Source: Candidatus Methanovirga meridionalis
Lineage (GTDB): Archaea; Methanobacteriota; Methanobacteria; Methanobacteriales; Methanobacteriaceae
Assembly: GCA_031289325.1 (NCBI GenBank)
Contig: JAITPS010000006.1
Span: forward strand, 1 to 17,702
DNA length: 17,702 nt
Direction of reading: 5' to 3'
Shown: piece by piece, positions 1-7,823 of the stretch
Numbering within the stretch: position 1 is the first letter of the stretch
Layout of the letters: each line of letters starts with the position of its first letter
Notes under the pieces: generated by a model
Databases searched by the model: none
The model's input: the letters and a program-made list of their open reading frames with translations, nothing else
Told to the model about the DNA's origin: nothing
Made by a program: the position numbers and the translations under genes

Positions 1-108
1 AAATAAAAATAATTTTAAAAATAAAAATAATTTTAAAAATAAAAATAATTTTAAAAATAAAAATAATTTTAAAAATAAAAATAATTTTAAAAATAAAAAT
101 AATTTTAA
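1..108. repeat. 18-bp tandem repeat array, six copies
   Basis: Six perfect head-to-tail copies of AAATAAAAATAATTTTAA fill positions 1-108, and the array may continue beyond the left edge. It decays into unrelated A+T-rich DNA at about 109. It lies about 140 bp downstream of the hisF stop codon and contains no coding potential. No function can be read from it; perfect copy identity suggests recent expansion by slippage or unequal exchange. Confidence 0.95.
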
Positions 109-171
109 AAATTAAAATACTTTAGTAAAATAAAAAATTTTGAAAATACAAATAAACTTCGTTTTTCTAAC

Positions 172-193
172 TTTAAAAACTAAAGTTTTTAAA
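172..193 (-). terminator. hairpin downstream of hisF, possible terminator
   Basis: A perfect 10-bp inverted repeat, TTTAAAAACT and AGTTTTTAAA with a 2-base centre, lies about 54 bp past the hisF stop. A second hairpin-like motif (rc of AAACTTCGTTTTTCT at 154-168) follows in the transcription direction and resembles the complete hairpin at 14871-14889. The stems are A/T only, so stability is low; terminator function is inferred from position. Confidence 0.35.
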
Positions 194-246
194 ATACCGA
201 AATTTGGTTTTTGACCATAATATAAACTATTAATTTAAAAAAATAA

Positions 247-1071
247 TTAAACTCTAATATTTAATCCTTTTTTATTTAAATAGTTTTTAACTACTGGAAT
301 TGGATATTCATTAAAATGAAAAATGCTTGCAGCTAATGCAGCACTAACATCCGTTTTTTTAAAAACTTCGTATATATCTTCAGGATTTCCACCTCCTCCT
401 GATGCTATAACTGGAATATCCACTGCTTCATTAATAGCTTTTGTAAGTTCTATATCATATCCATCTTTTGTTCCATCTTTATCCATAGAGGTTAGAAGAA
501 TTTCACCAGCACCTCTTTTTTGGCATTCCATTGCCCAGTTTATTGCATCCATTCCTGTAAACTCCCTTCCACCGTAAATACTGCAATCAAACCAGCAATA
601 ACCTTTTGTTGTTTCAACAATGTTCTTATCATTATTTTCCTTAGGATTTTCAATATATCTTCTTTTAACATCAATACCAATTACACATGCTTGTGAACCA
701 ACTACTTGAGATGCTTCATTTATCAAGTCAGGATTATGAATAGCTGCTGTGTTAGTGGAACATTTATCAGCTCCAGCTTTTAACATGTTAACATAATCAT
801 CAACTTTTCTTATTCCACCACCAACACATAGTGGTGTGAAGACTTCTTCTGTAACTTTTTCAATTACATTAGTCATTGTCCCTCTTCTCTCATATGATGC
901 AGTGATATCTAAAAAAATAATTTCATCGGCACCATCATTATAATATTTTTCTGCGAGTTCAGCTGGTTCACCAGCATATTTTATTTCTTTAAATTCTACA
1001 CCTTTAACAACTCTTCCTTGTGGAACTTGTAAATCACAATCAAGACAGGGTATAATTCTTTTAGTTAACAT
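247..1071 (-). CDS. hisF: imidazole glycerol phosphate synthase subunit HisF
   Basis: HisF is the cyclase subunit of IGP synthase. It uses ammonia delivered by the HisH glutaminase to turn PRFAR into imidazole glycerol phosphate and AICAR in histidine biosynthesis, in the cytosol. The 274-residue product is a full (beta/alpha)8 barrel. The N-terminus reads RIIPCLD with catalytic Asp at residue 11, and the second catalytic Asp is at 134 in VIGIDVKRR. Phosphate-binding glycine loops occur at VGGGIRK (83-89) and ASGGGGNPED (223-232). It is about 20 residues longer than typical bacterial HisF, with extra sequence after residue 137. The ATG at 1071 has GGAG about 5 bases upstream. No other his gene is adjacent, so it appears monocistronic. 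Identification is very secure. Confidence 0.97.
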   Translation of the reverse strand: MLTKRIIPCLDCDLQVPQGRVVKGVEFKEIKYAGEPAELAEKYYNDGADEIIFLDITASYERRGTMTNVIEKVTEEVFTPLCVGGGIRKVDDYVNMLKAGADKCSTNTAAIHNPDLINEASQVVGSQACVIGIDVKRRYIENPKENNDKNIVETTKGYCWFDCSIYGGREFTGMDAINWAMECQKRGAGEILLTSMDKDGTKDGYDIELTKAINEAVDIPVIASGGGGNPEDIYEVFKKTDVSAALAASIFHFNEYPIPVVKNYLNKKGLNIRV

Positions 1072-1142
1072 AATACTCCAAGATAATAAATCATTAAAAT
1101 TTAATAGAAATAATATGAATAATGCAGTTTAGAGCCAAATTT

Positions 1143-1187
1143 TTTACACCTTAAAAACTTTAGTTTCAACCTATAGAGGATGGTGTA
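1143..1187 (-). promoter_or_regulatory. possible structured leader upstream of hisF
   Basis: On the minus strand, TACACC (1187-1182) can pair with GGTGTA (1150-1145) and enclose two smaller inverted repeats: CCT/AGG around 1180-1171 and AAACT/AGTTT around 1167-1156. Together they form a possible three-way junction 70-115 bases upstream of the hisF start. An A+T palindrome containing AATATATAA (1218-1237) could be the TATA box, which would place the structure inside the leader. Stems are short and the DNA is A+T-rich, so chance formation is quite possible. Confidence 0.22.
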
Positions 1188-1347
1188 CATTTGTTTTAAT
1201 CAAAACTTAATTCATCTTTAAATTATATATTTAAATTAATAATAGATTCTAAATAAATTAATAATAGATTATAAACTATTTAACTTAGAAATTAAATATT
1301 CATATTTATTTATAAGTTTAATAAAATAATTTAAATATTTTTAATTA

Positions 1348-1416
1348 AATTTAATCAATTTAATCAATTTAATCAATTTAATCAATTTAATCAATTTAAT
1401 CAATTTAATCAATTTA
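1348..1416. repeat. 9-bp tandem repeat array, seven copies plus partial
   Basis: Seven perfect copies of AATTTAATC occupy 1348-1410, followed by a partial AATTTA to 1416. The array sits in the hisF-dapF gap. Perfect identity points to recent slippage expansion, and copy number is likely to vary between strains. Confidence 0.95.
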
Positions 1417-1491
1417 AAAATTTTTCTTGATGTAAATTCTTTATTGTTTGTAATAATAATATAAATTTATTTATTTTCAATTTAATTTATA

Positions 1492-1532
1492 TAATAGCTT
1501 ATTTTTTACTTATATAGAATTTTTAGCTATTA
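1492..1532 (-). terminator. inverted repeat downstream of dapF, possible terminator
   Basis: An 8-bp perfect inverted repeat (TAATAGCT at 1492-1499, AGCTATTA at 1525-1532) with a 25-base loop begins 22 bp past the dapF stop. The long loop weakens it as an intrinsic terminator; the assignment rests on position. Confidence 0.3.
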
Positions 1533-1554
1533 CATAAATAAAAAAAAATTTTCA

Positions 1555-2418
1555 TTAATTAAATTTTCCATCAAAAACCAAATTTGCATCACCTTTCATA
1601 AAAGCACCAAGGTTATCATCTTTTTCATAGACTTCAATTTCTAAATCTCCCCCAGGAAGATGAACAAGAACTTCGTTATCTAATTTAGATAGTTTGTAGC
1701 CTATTAAAACAGAGGATGTAGCTCCAGTACCACATGCATGTGTGTATCCAGCACCTCTTTCCCATGTTAACATTTTAATTTCTTTATCAGATATTATTTC
1801 AATAAAATGAACATTTATTCGCTCTGGAAACAGTTCATGATTTTCAATAGCAGGACCAAGTCTATCTAAATCTATGCAATCTATACTATCTACAAATATA
1901 ATTCCATGTGGATTTCCTACACTAACAGCAGATAAGGATATTTTCTCATTATCAACAATTAATTCTTCTTCTAAAAACTCGTATTTTTCACTTATTACAG
2001 GAATTTCATTGGTATTAAATGAAGATAATCCCATATCCACCCTAAAGGTAGTAGAAATCCCATTTTCACCACTTACTTCAACAATTTTAATCCCACCTAA
2101 GGTTTCAACATGAATTATATCTTTCTTTACAATATCTTTATCATATATGAACTTTGAAAAACAACGAATACCATTTCCACACATTTCTGCTTCACTACCA
2201 TCAGCATTAAATATTCTAAAACGGATATCTCCTTTTCCATTAGCTTTGTTTACAAATATAACCCCATCAGCACCTACTGAAAATCCTCTTCTACAAACTT
2301 CAATAGAAAAATCAGTTTTATTCTCTTCAACTATTTTTATTTCTTTACTTTCATCTATAACAACATAATCATTACCAAGACCATGCATTTTAGAAAATTC
2401 TAATCCTTTTAAATTCAT
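1555..2418 (-). CDS. dapF: diaminopimelate epimerase DapF
   Basis: DapF interconverts LL- and meso-diaminopimelate in lysine biosynthesis without a cofactor, using two cysteines as acid and base. Both cysteine motifs are intact: MCGNGIR (Cys at residue 80) and THACGTGATSS (Cys at residue 229). Other family blocks are KMHGLGNDYV near the N-terminus, RIFNADGSEAEMCGNG, and VGNPHGIIF. The open frame reaches a TTG at 2427, but I place the start at the ATG at 2418 (287 residues). The AGGT ribosome-site remnant lies about 9 bases from this ATG and only one base from the TTG, and most homologues begin just before the FSKMHGLGNDY block. Neighbours are unrelated, and no other lysine-pathway gene is in the window. 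Confidence 0.96.
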   Translation of the reverse strand: MNLKGLEFSKMHGLGNDYVVIDESKEIKIVEENKTDFSIEVCRRGFSVGADGVIFVNKANGKGDIRFRIFNADGSEAEMCGNGIRCFSKFIYDKDIVKKDIIHVETLGGIKIVEVSGENGISTTFRVDMGLSSFNTNEIPVISEKYEFLEEELIVDNEKISLSAVSVGNPHGIIFVDSIDCIDLDRLGPAIENHELFPERINVHFIEIISDKEIKMLTWERGAGYTHACGTGATSSVLIGYKLSKLDNEVLVHLPGGDLEIEVYEKDDNLGAFMKGDANLVFDGKFN

Positions 2419-2520
2419 TTTATGCAAACCTATTTTATAATTTAAAATTCTATTCTTATAATTTTAAATCTTATTTTTACAATTCGATAATAAATTTTAA
2501 TTTAATTTTTTTTTTAATAT

Positions 2521-2610
2521 AATTGATTTAATCTTAATTTTTATTAATATAATTTATTTAATCTTAGTTTTTTTTAATATAATTAATTTAATCTTAATTT
2601 TTATTAATAT
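2521..2610. repeat. 30-bp imperfect tandem repeat, three copies
   Basis: Three 30-bp units (2521-2550, 2551-2580, 2581-2610) share the pattern AAT-TATTTAATCTTA-T-rich-TTAATAT with few differences. A partial unit precedes them at about 2501-2520. They lie upstream of dapF, beyond its likely promoter, and show no coding content. Confidence 0.85.
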
Positions 2611-2653
2611 TAGAATTAAATGGTTAATGTATTACATTTTAAAATCATTTTAA

Positions 2654-2889
2654 TATATTGGTTTTGATAAAGTTCTTAATAAATAATTTTTTTAAAAACA
2701 AATATTATTAAAAAATATTAATTTAAAATTATTTATATTAATTAAAATAAATTTATATTAATTAAAATCTAAAATTATAGATTTTTATAAAGTAATATTT
2801 AAAATTAAACAATTTATCAAATAAAATTAAACAATTTAATAAATAAAATTACCATTTTAAAATTTAAGAACTTTTTCATAGTTACTATA
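2654..2889 (+). mobile_element. MITE-like dispersed element, copy A
   Basis: This is a member of a non-coding family seen at least seven times in the window. Its left end reads TATATTGGTTTTGAT followed by AAAGTTCTTAA (2669-2679). Its right end is TTAAGAACTTT (2864-2874) followed by TTCATAGTTACTATA. The two ends are imperfect inverted repeats of about 26 bp. At 236 bp it is 23 bp longer than copies B and D, which a 22-bp internal duplication (2801-2822 and 2823-2844) largely explains. There is no open frame. The element ends about 150 bp before the IS element. Confidence 0.82.
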
Positions 2890-3037
2890 GATGATTTCCA
2901 AAAACCTATTTTTAATATTACATTTTTCTACTTTATAAAATTTTCGTACCCTGATATTCACAAATTTTTCCTTTATAATTTTTCCATTATTTCTTTAACT
3001 TTGTTTATTCCATGTGTGTTGTGTATTATATAATCAG

Positions 3038-3990
3038 TAGTTCGTAAAGTAAGTATTATGATGTTGTGTATATATATTATGAAAAAAGAAAAAAACAACA
3101 CACCACATAAATTATTATTGAATGATGATGTATTAAATCTTTCGGTTAATGTTATTAGTGGTATGTTGGAGTTGAAATCAGTTCCTAATGCAATCTATAA
3201 TGATAAAACGATTGTTTATTATCTTCTTAATGCTACTGCTTCTAAAAATAGTGTTAGTAATGTAAGTAATCTTTGTTATAATCTACCTTCAGATTAACCA
3301 TTAGATATAAACTTAGAAATATTGATTCAAATGAAATTCAAGAGGGTTTAAATGAGAAATTGAAGATTCATGCAACTAAACCATAAATAGGAAACAAATC
3401 GACTTGGCAATTGATTATGTTGACATTCCATATTATGGCAAGGAAGAAAACTATGGTGATACAATTAAAACCAAACCTAAACAGGGAACTAGCTATAATG
3501 TTGATATGCCTTTAAAAAACACATTTAAAGAATATAGAAAACATTTTGGAATAGAATCCAGCTACAGACTAATGAACCAAGCACGAACACACACCAGCAC
3601 AAAAAAATTAGAACTAAGACTTTTATATGTAGGATTAGGTCTTCTGTTAGTTAACTTATGGATCTATGTTCAATGGACATATATCAGCATACCACGACAA
3701 GAAGGTCGGCAAAAAATAACTTGGAGATTCAAAACCATGTTAAGACAAATCAACCGAGCAACCGAAGAAAAATTAGGATTCAACAAAAAAATAACAATTT
3801 AAAAACTAATAATGTCACGAAAAATTCATGAAAAAAACCCTAAAAATTAGAAAAACAACCTTCAATCAACTATAAAACAAAACAAACACATAAAACATGA
3901 AAAAAATAATTGATAAAATAAAGAAAAAACCAAAAATATAAAACTAAAAACTACTAAAAAACAAAAATATAAAAAACACTTTACGAACTA
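3038..3990 (+). mobile_element. insertion sequence with defective transposase
   Basis: Perfect 13-bp inverted repeats bound a 953-bp segment: TAGTTCGTAAAGT at 3038-3050 and its complement at 3978-3990. The repeats may extend with mismatches inward and by four bases (TCAG) outward. Inside are fragments of one DDE transposase. The last about 108 bp (3883-3990) recur almost identically, in reverse orientation, at 17594-17702, which confirms a mobile repeated unit and fixes its right end. No convincing target duplication was found, although TATAAT-like bases flank both sides. Methanobrevibacter smithii ISM1, recalled as about 1.2 kb with 29-bp ends, is a plausible relative but was not compared. 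Confidence 0.88.
3058..3802 (+). pseudogene. degenerate DDE-type transposase
   Basis: The pieces read in order as one protein in shifting frames. First comes an N-terminal part (3058-3297), then a middle part containing RNIDSNEIQEGLNEKLK in another frame. A shift near 3382, which one lost A (CCAATAAAT to CCATAAAT) would explain, leads into IDYVDIPYYGKEENYGD (3407 onward). The carboxy part has FGIESSYRLMNQ, whose Glu fits the third acidic residue of DDE transposases. The block with the first Asp is joined to the FGIES block with only about 30 residues between. The usual span carrying the second catalytic Asp is therefore missing, which suggests an internal deletion. The last segment includes a hydrophobic stretch (LRLLYVGLGLLLVNLWIYVQW) commonly seen near the end of such enzymes. 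It cannot be active. The IS family is not assigned with confidence. Confidence 0.85.
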
Positions 3991-3998
3991 TTTATAAT
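3991..3998 (+). promoter_or_regulatory. candidate TATA box for the ecf genes
   Basis: TTTATAAT matches archaeal box A and lies directly against the right end of the IS, 66 bp upstream of the ecfT ATG. Initiation about 25 bases downstream would give a leader of roughly 45 bases containing GGAG at 4050-4053. If real, the original upstream context was replaced by the IS. Such matches are frequent in this A+T-rich DNA. Confidence 0.35.
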
Positions 3999-4063
3999 AA
4001 ATATCTTGAAAGATTTGAACATTTCAATTAAAGGATATTCATTTGGATTGGAGTTAAAAAAAT

Positions 4064-4927
4064 ATGAGACTTACTAAAATTCATCCTGTTGTGTATATAA
4101 TATATTATTTAATATTAATGCTTTTTGCATTTATATTTATTAATCCTTATTATATGATCACTTTTTTTATTTGTATATTTATTCTTATATCACTTCAGGG
4201 GATTAAAAAGGAATTTATTAGCACTATTAAAGGATTTATAATGATGGGGTGTGTAATAGCTATTATAAATCCTTTAACTTCAAGGCAAGGATTAACGAAA
4301 ATATATCTTTGGAATGATTTTTTTATTACTTATGAAGCAGTGGTTTATGGGATAATCATGGCATTATCATTAATATTAGTTTTACTTGTTTTTACATCCC
4401 TTAATAAGAGTGTTTCTTATCAAGATATGCTTTATGTTTTCTCAAAAAAATTTCCAACTATATCAATGATTATGATTATGGTTTTAAGGTTTATACCATT
4501 GTTTAGCTATAGGATAGAAGAAATCAATAAATTAAATAATTTTGAAAATGAAAATGTGGGTAAAAAAGGATTTGTTAACAAAGTAAAAAATGTGGCGAAT
4601 GTTATGACTATTATGATATCATGGGCATTTGAAGAGTCCATGATAACTGCAAAATCTATGAAAGCAAGAGGATACAATACTTCAAAGAGAACCAGCTATT
4701 TATATTATAAAATAAATCTAAATGATAAAATATTACTATTTTTTATAGGTATAACAAGTATACTATCCATCATTGGTTTATTTTATGGTGTAGGTAGAAT
4801 AAATATCTATCCAAGCATTGATTTTTCTTTTAATCAATTGCCATTAAATGTTTTTTATTTAGCATTTTTACTTCTTTTATTACCTTTAATTTACTTAGAA
4901 TTTAAGGAGGTGTTGATTTGGCATTAG
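4064..4927 (+). CDS. ecfT: ECF transporter transmembrane component (EcfT/CbiQ family)
   Basis: EcfT is the membrane scaffold that couples the ATPases to an S component in vitamin or metal ECF importers. The 287-residue product is strongly hydrophobic, with membrane segments at about 10-45, 57-70, 92-112, 133-150, 222-243 and 263-280. The long cytoplasmic stretch between the fourth and fifth carries the Ala-Arg-Gly signature at 201-203 (KSMKARGYNTSKR), the coupling helix that contacts the ATPases. The other conserved block, LRFIPLFSYRIEEI (141-154), is present, but the first ARG motif expected after it in many homologues is not obvious. The ATG at 4064 has GGAG 10 bases upstream. The end overlaps the next gene by 10 bp, so translation is probably coupled. 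The substrate cannot be deduced. Confidence 0.9.
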   Translation: MRLTKIHPVVYIIYYLILMLFAFIFINPYYMITFFICIFILISLQGIKKEFISTIKGFIMMGCVIAIINPLTSRQGLTKIYLWNDFFITYEAVVYGIIMALSLILVLLVFTSLNKSVSYQDMLYVFSKKFPTISMIMIMVLRFIPLFSYRIEEINKLNNFENENVGKKGFVNKVKNVANVMTIMISWAFEESMITAKSMKARGYNTSKRTSYLYYKINLNDKILLFFIGITSILSIIGLFYGVGRINIYPSIDFSFNQLPLNVFYLAFLLLLLPLIYLEFKEVLIWH

Positions 4928-6546
4928 TTAAGTTTAAAGATTTTAGTTTTAAATATCAAGGGAAAAAAATATTATCCAATATTAATCTTGAAGTTGAAGA
5001 AGGTGATTTTTTACTGTTTTGTGGTCCTTCAGGGTCTGGAAAAACAACTTTATTATCCAATGTAAAGAAAGAATTGAAGGATAATGGTGAATGTGATGGA
5101 GAGGTAACATTTAACTCTGTTAATATTAAAGATTTGGATGATAAACAATCAGCTTCAAATATTGGTTTTCTTTTCCAAAATCCAGATAATCAGTTGGTTA
5201 CAGATACAGTTATCCAAGAAATAGCTTTTCCTCTTGAAAATATCGGAATGAAAACCGAGGACATAAGAAATAGAGTGGCTGAAATGACTACATTCTTTGG
5301 TATTGATAAGTTATTATATAAAAATGTGAATGAATTATCTGGAGGTCAAAAACAATTGGTGAATCTATGTTCTTTACTTGTTCTTAAACCTAAGCTACTC
5401 TTACTTGATGAACCAACTTCCCAATTGGATCCAATAGCTTCTCATGACTTTTTAATTATGTTAAGACGTTTAAACGAAGAATTCTCCATCACAATAATGA
5501 TAAGCGAACATAAAACAGATAACATTTTTCCATTTGCAGATAAAGTAGTGTTTTTAGAGGATGGAATAATTAAATACATTAACCAAACACATGACATAAT
5601 TGAAAAAGCAATGAATGATAAGCTATTCAATTATTATCTTCCTGATGTCTCTAAAATAATTTTTTTACTTCGTGAACAATATCATGAGCTTAAAAATGAT
5701 AAAATAGCTATTAGTATACGCGAAGGAAGAAAAACATTGAATAAAATAAAGAATAAATTAGAATCCTACCCAAAAAAAGAAAAAAGTGTATTGGATGGAA
5801 CTTATCCTTTCTTTAACAATGAAGAATTAATAGTTAGTAAAGGAATTTATTTTGCATACACTAAGGAATACATACTCTTAAAAGATATTTATTTATCAAT
5901 AAAATCAGGAGAATTCATAACTATAATTGGAGGGAATGGAACTGGAAAAACAACATTTCTACAGTTGATAGCTGGTTTATTAAAACCATTGAAAGGAAAA
6001 ATTTCAAGGAAAAAAGGAATTAAAATAGCTTATCTTTATCAAAACCCCATAATACATTTTTCAAAGGAAACTGTTAAAGAAGAACTTTTATTGAGTGGTG
6101 AGAAAGATTTGAATAGTGATACAATTAATCTTATTGAATTTTTTAATATTGGTCATTTGATAAGCCAAAATCCTTATGATTGTAGTGGTGGTGAACAGCA
6201 GAAAATAGCTATTATAAAGATGTTAATAAAAAAACCCGATGTTTTAGTTTTAGATGAACCAACTAAAGGACTTGATCCTATATCAAAATCTAATCTTGGA
6301 GATAAGCTTAAGGTCTTACAAGAAAGCGGATTGACAATAATCATGACAAGTCATGACCTTTCTTTTGTTGCAAACTATTGCCAAAGATGTGTGATGATTT
6401 TTGATGGAGGTATTCATGTAGATAACAATCCTAAAAAAATATTTGCAGATAACAATTTCTACACAACATTTGTTAATAGGTTAGTTAAGGATTACATTCC
6501 TGATGGAATAACATTAAATGACATCAAAGAAAAATGGAATCTATAA
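4918..6546 (+). CDS. ECF transporter ATP-binding protein, two fused ABC domains
   Basis: This 542-residue protein joins both ATPase subunits of an ECF importer in one chain. Domain 1 has Walker A GPSGSGKTT (36-44), Q-loop FQNPDNQ (Gln 87), signature LSGGQ (140-144), Walker B LLLDEP (Glu 165) and H-loop His 198. Domain 2 has GGNGTGKTT (338-346), Q-loop LYQNP (Gln 375), signature CSGGE (422-426), LVLDEP (Glu 447) and His 479. A charged linker (about 240-305) separates them. All catalytic residues are present in both, so both sites look competent. The start is a TTG at 4918, supported by an excellent AAGGAGG site 7 bases upstream, and overlaps the end of ecfT. FQNPDNQ is typical of ECF/CbiO ATPases. 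It should form the energising complex with EcfT; the S component is elsewhere or lost. Confidence 0.94.
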   Translation: MALVKFKDFSFKYQGKKILSNINLEVEEGDFLLFCGPSGSGKTTLLSNVKKELKDNGECDGEVTFNSVNIKDLDDKQSASNIGFLFQNPDNQLVTDTVIQEIAFPLENIGMKTEDIRNRVAEMTTFFGIDKLLYKNVNELSGGQKQLVNLCSLLVLKPKLLLLDEPTSQLDPIASHDFLIMLRRLNEEFSITIMISEHKTDNIFPFADKVVFLEDGIIKYINQTHDIIEKAMNDKLFNYYLPDVSKIIFLLREQYHELKNDKIAISIREGRKTLNKIKNKLESYPKKEKSVLDGTYPFFNNEELIVSKGIYFAYTKEYILLKDIYLSIKSGEFITIIGGNGTGKTTFLQLIAGLLKPLKGKISRKKGIKIAYLYQNPIIHFSKETVKEELLLSGEKDLNSDTINLIEFFNIGHLISQNPYDCSGGEQQKIAIIKMLIKKPDVLVLDEPTKGLDPISKSNLGDKLKVLQESGLTIIMTSHDLSFVANYCQRCVMIFDGGIHVDNNPKKIFADNNFYTTFVNRLVKDYIPDGITLNDIKEKWNL

Positions 6547-6547
6547 A

Positions 6548-6563
6548 ACCCAAAGAATTGGGT
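6548..6563 (+). terminator. hairpin terminator after the ecf genes
   Basis: ACCCAA-AGAA-TTGGGT forms a perfect 6-bp stem with a tetraloop, starting right after the TAA stop at 6544-6546, followed by the moderately T-rich AATATTTATCTTT. It lies between convergent genes. The G/C content of this stem stands out against the background. Confidence 0.55.
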
Positions 6564-6624
6564 AATATTTATCTTTAGAATTCATAATTAAGAGAATAAA
6601 TAAGTTAATAATTCATAGATAGGT

Positions 6625-7254
6625 TTAAAGATTATATTCCATATTATACATTCCTCTATTCTTATTAAATAATCGTCCTGTTCTTTTATTGAATATCTTG
6701 AAGCCTAATTTTTCATATAATTTTCGAGCATTTTTATTGGATATCTTAACATCTAAAACAACTCTCTTAAAATTCTCTTCTTTAGCCATCTTCAAGGTTT
6801 CATTTAAAAGAAATGTTCCAAAACCTTTATTTTGCTCATTAGGAATGATTGCAAGTTCAGCTAAATAAAAGTCATCCTCCTTTATTTTAGATAAAACAAA
6901 AGAATCTAAAAGCTTTATTTTAATGAATCCATAAGCAATTGATAAGGGTAATTTTTTTAATAAAAAAAGTATTTCATTGAAATAATTATGGCTTTTACCT
7001 TTGCTAATTTGTAGATAGCCTTTAATTTCATTACCTTTTAATAAAACATATTCACTATTTGTATCATTATTTATGTCCTCATCATCTTTATTTCCATCAA
7101 TATTAGCTTTAATTTTAAGTAATTCTTCAATAGCTGAAATAGCTTTATCCTTGTGTTTAAAAACATCTAAGTATGTATCATGATCTACTAAATAAATTAA
7201 TTCGGCGATTTTTTTAATATCATGTTTTTTAAGGTTTAAAGCTGTTATAATCAA
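6625..7254 (-). CDS. GNAT family N-acetyltransferase
   Basis: This is a predicted acetyl-CoA-dependent N-acetyltransferase of 209 residues. Motif A with the acetyl-CoA pyrophosphate loop is LAIIPNEQNKGFGTFLL (134-150), with Q-x-x-G-x-G at 141-146. It is followed by VVLDVKISNKNARKLYEKLGFKI (165-187), the typical motif-B end of the fold. The N-terminal half has a charged, Asn/Asp-rich insertion (51-67) that is probably a loop. The substrate cannot be predicted. The start is a TTG at 7254, because no in-frame ATG precedes the conserved region; a GTGAT site lies 3 bases upstream, closer than usual. Element B ends only 10 bp upstream of this start. It converges with ecfA. Confidence 0.85.
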   Translation of the reverse strand: MIITALNLKKHDIKKIAELIYLVDHDTYLDVFKHKDKAISAIEELLKIKANIDGNKDDEDINNDTNSEYVLLKGNEIKGYLQISKGKSHNYFNEILFLLKKLPLSIAYGFIKIKLLDSFVLSKIKEDDFYLAELAIIPNEQNKGFGTFLLNETLKMAKEENFKRVVLDVKISNKNARKLYEKLGFKIFNKRTGRLFNKNRGMYNMEYNL

Positions 7255-7264
7255 TATATCACAT

Positions 7265-7477
7265 TATAGTTATTTTGGAAAAGTTCTTAAATTTTGAATG
7301 ATAAATTTTCTTATTAAATTATTTAATTTTAAATATAAGTTTATAAAAATATATGATTTTAAATTTTAAATAATATAAATATGATTTTATTAATATAACT
7401 AATTATAAATTAATATCTTTTAGTAATATTCATTTTTAAAAAAATCATTTATTAAGAACTTTATCAAACCCACTATA
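7265..7477 (-). mobile_element. MITE-like dispersed element, copy B (213 bp)
   Basis: A well-preserved copy in reverse orientation. It begins TATAGTTATTTTGGA then AAAGTTCTTAA (7280-7290) and ends TTAAGAACTTT (7452-7462) then ATCAAACCCACTATA. TATAGT and ACTATA at the two extremes define clean ends, 213 bp apart, the same length as copy D. There is no coding capacity. It lies just upstream of the GNAT start. Confidence 0.87.
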
Positions 7478-7633
7478 TTTAACTTTAAATATTAATTTAT
7501 AAAAATCTATAATTTTAAATTTTAAATAATATAAATTTATTTTAATTAATATAATTAATTTTAAATAAATATATTTTAATAATATTCATTATTAAAAAAG
7601 TTATTTATTAAAAACTTTATCAAATCCACTACA
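7478..7633 (-). mobile_element. MITE-like element, truncated tandem copy B'
   Basis: Directly after copy B, the interior and one end of the same element recur. The end is TTAAAAACTTT (7608-7618) then ATCAAATCCACTACA, while the other terminal repeat is missing. The interior from about 7480 parallels copy B from about 7330. The head-to-tail arrangement suggests tandem duplication with loss of about 60 bp. Confidence 0.75.
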
Positions 7634-7784
7634 CATTAAAAATATTATATCTTAATAATGAAACTTCATATCTCTCACAATTTAGGTCAATGATAAAATC
7701 ACTAATTTGATACGATCAGTTGTAATTAATGATTTGAAATAGGATAAACATTGGTTTATATTATGGATTAAAAATAATAAATTA

Positions 7785-7806
7785 AACTAAGCTATTTAGC
7801 TTAGTT
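7785..7806 (-). terminator. intrinsic-type terminator of the CDC48 gene
   Basis: AACTAAGCTA and TAGCTTAGTT form a perfect 10-bp inverted repeat with a 2-base centre (equivalently an 8-bp stem with a 6-base loop). It begins 18 bp past the CDC48 stop and is followed on the minus strand by a T-rich tract (TTTAATTTATTATTTTTAA). Confidence 0.65.
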
Positions 7807-7823
7807 ATAATAAATTATCTCAT

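Larger units (their letters stand above)
1200..1554. other. gene-free stretch between hisF and dapF
   Basis: No open frame with protein-like content is visible. The stretch holds a 16-bp direct repeat (1233-1248 and 1255-1270), a 9-bp tandem array (1348-1416) and an inverted repeat just after dapF (1492-1532). The rest is low-complexity A/T sequence. Confidence 0.6.

Noticed and set aside
2973..3035. Minus-strand frame ending INKVKEIMEKL, open up to the IS edge, possibly the C-terminus of a gene broken by the IS.
   Set aside because: Only 21 codons long. A plausible continuation on the other side of the IS (reading NEYPLIEMFKSF at about 4001-4045) also occurs, but lengths this short arise by chance and it competes with the plus-strand reading.
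3030..4000. Target-site duplication of the IS.
   Set aside because: Bases on the two sides share only short TATAAT-like strings expected in A+T-rich DNA; no exact duplication of a fixed length fits.
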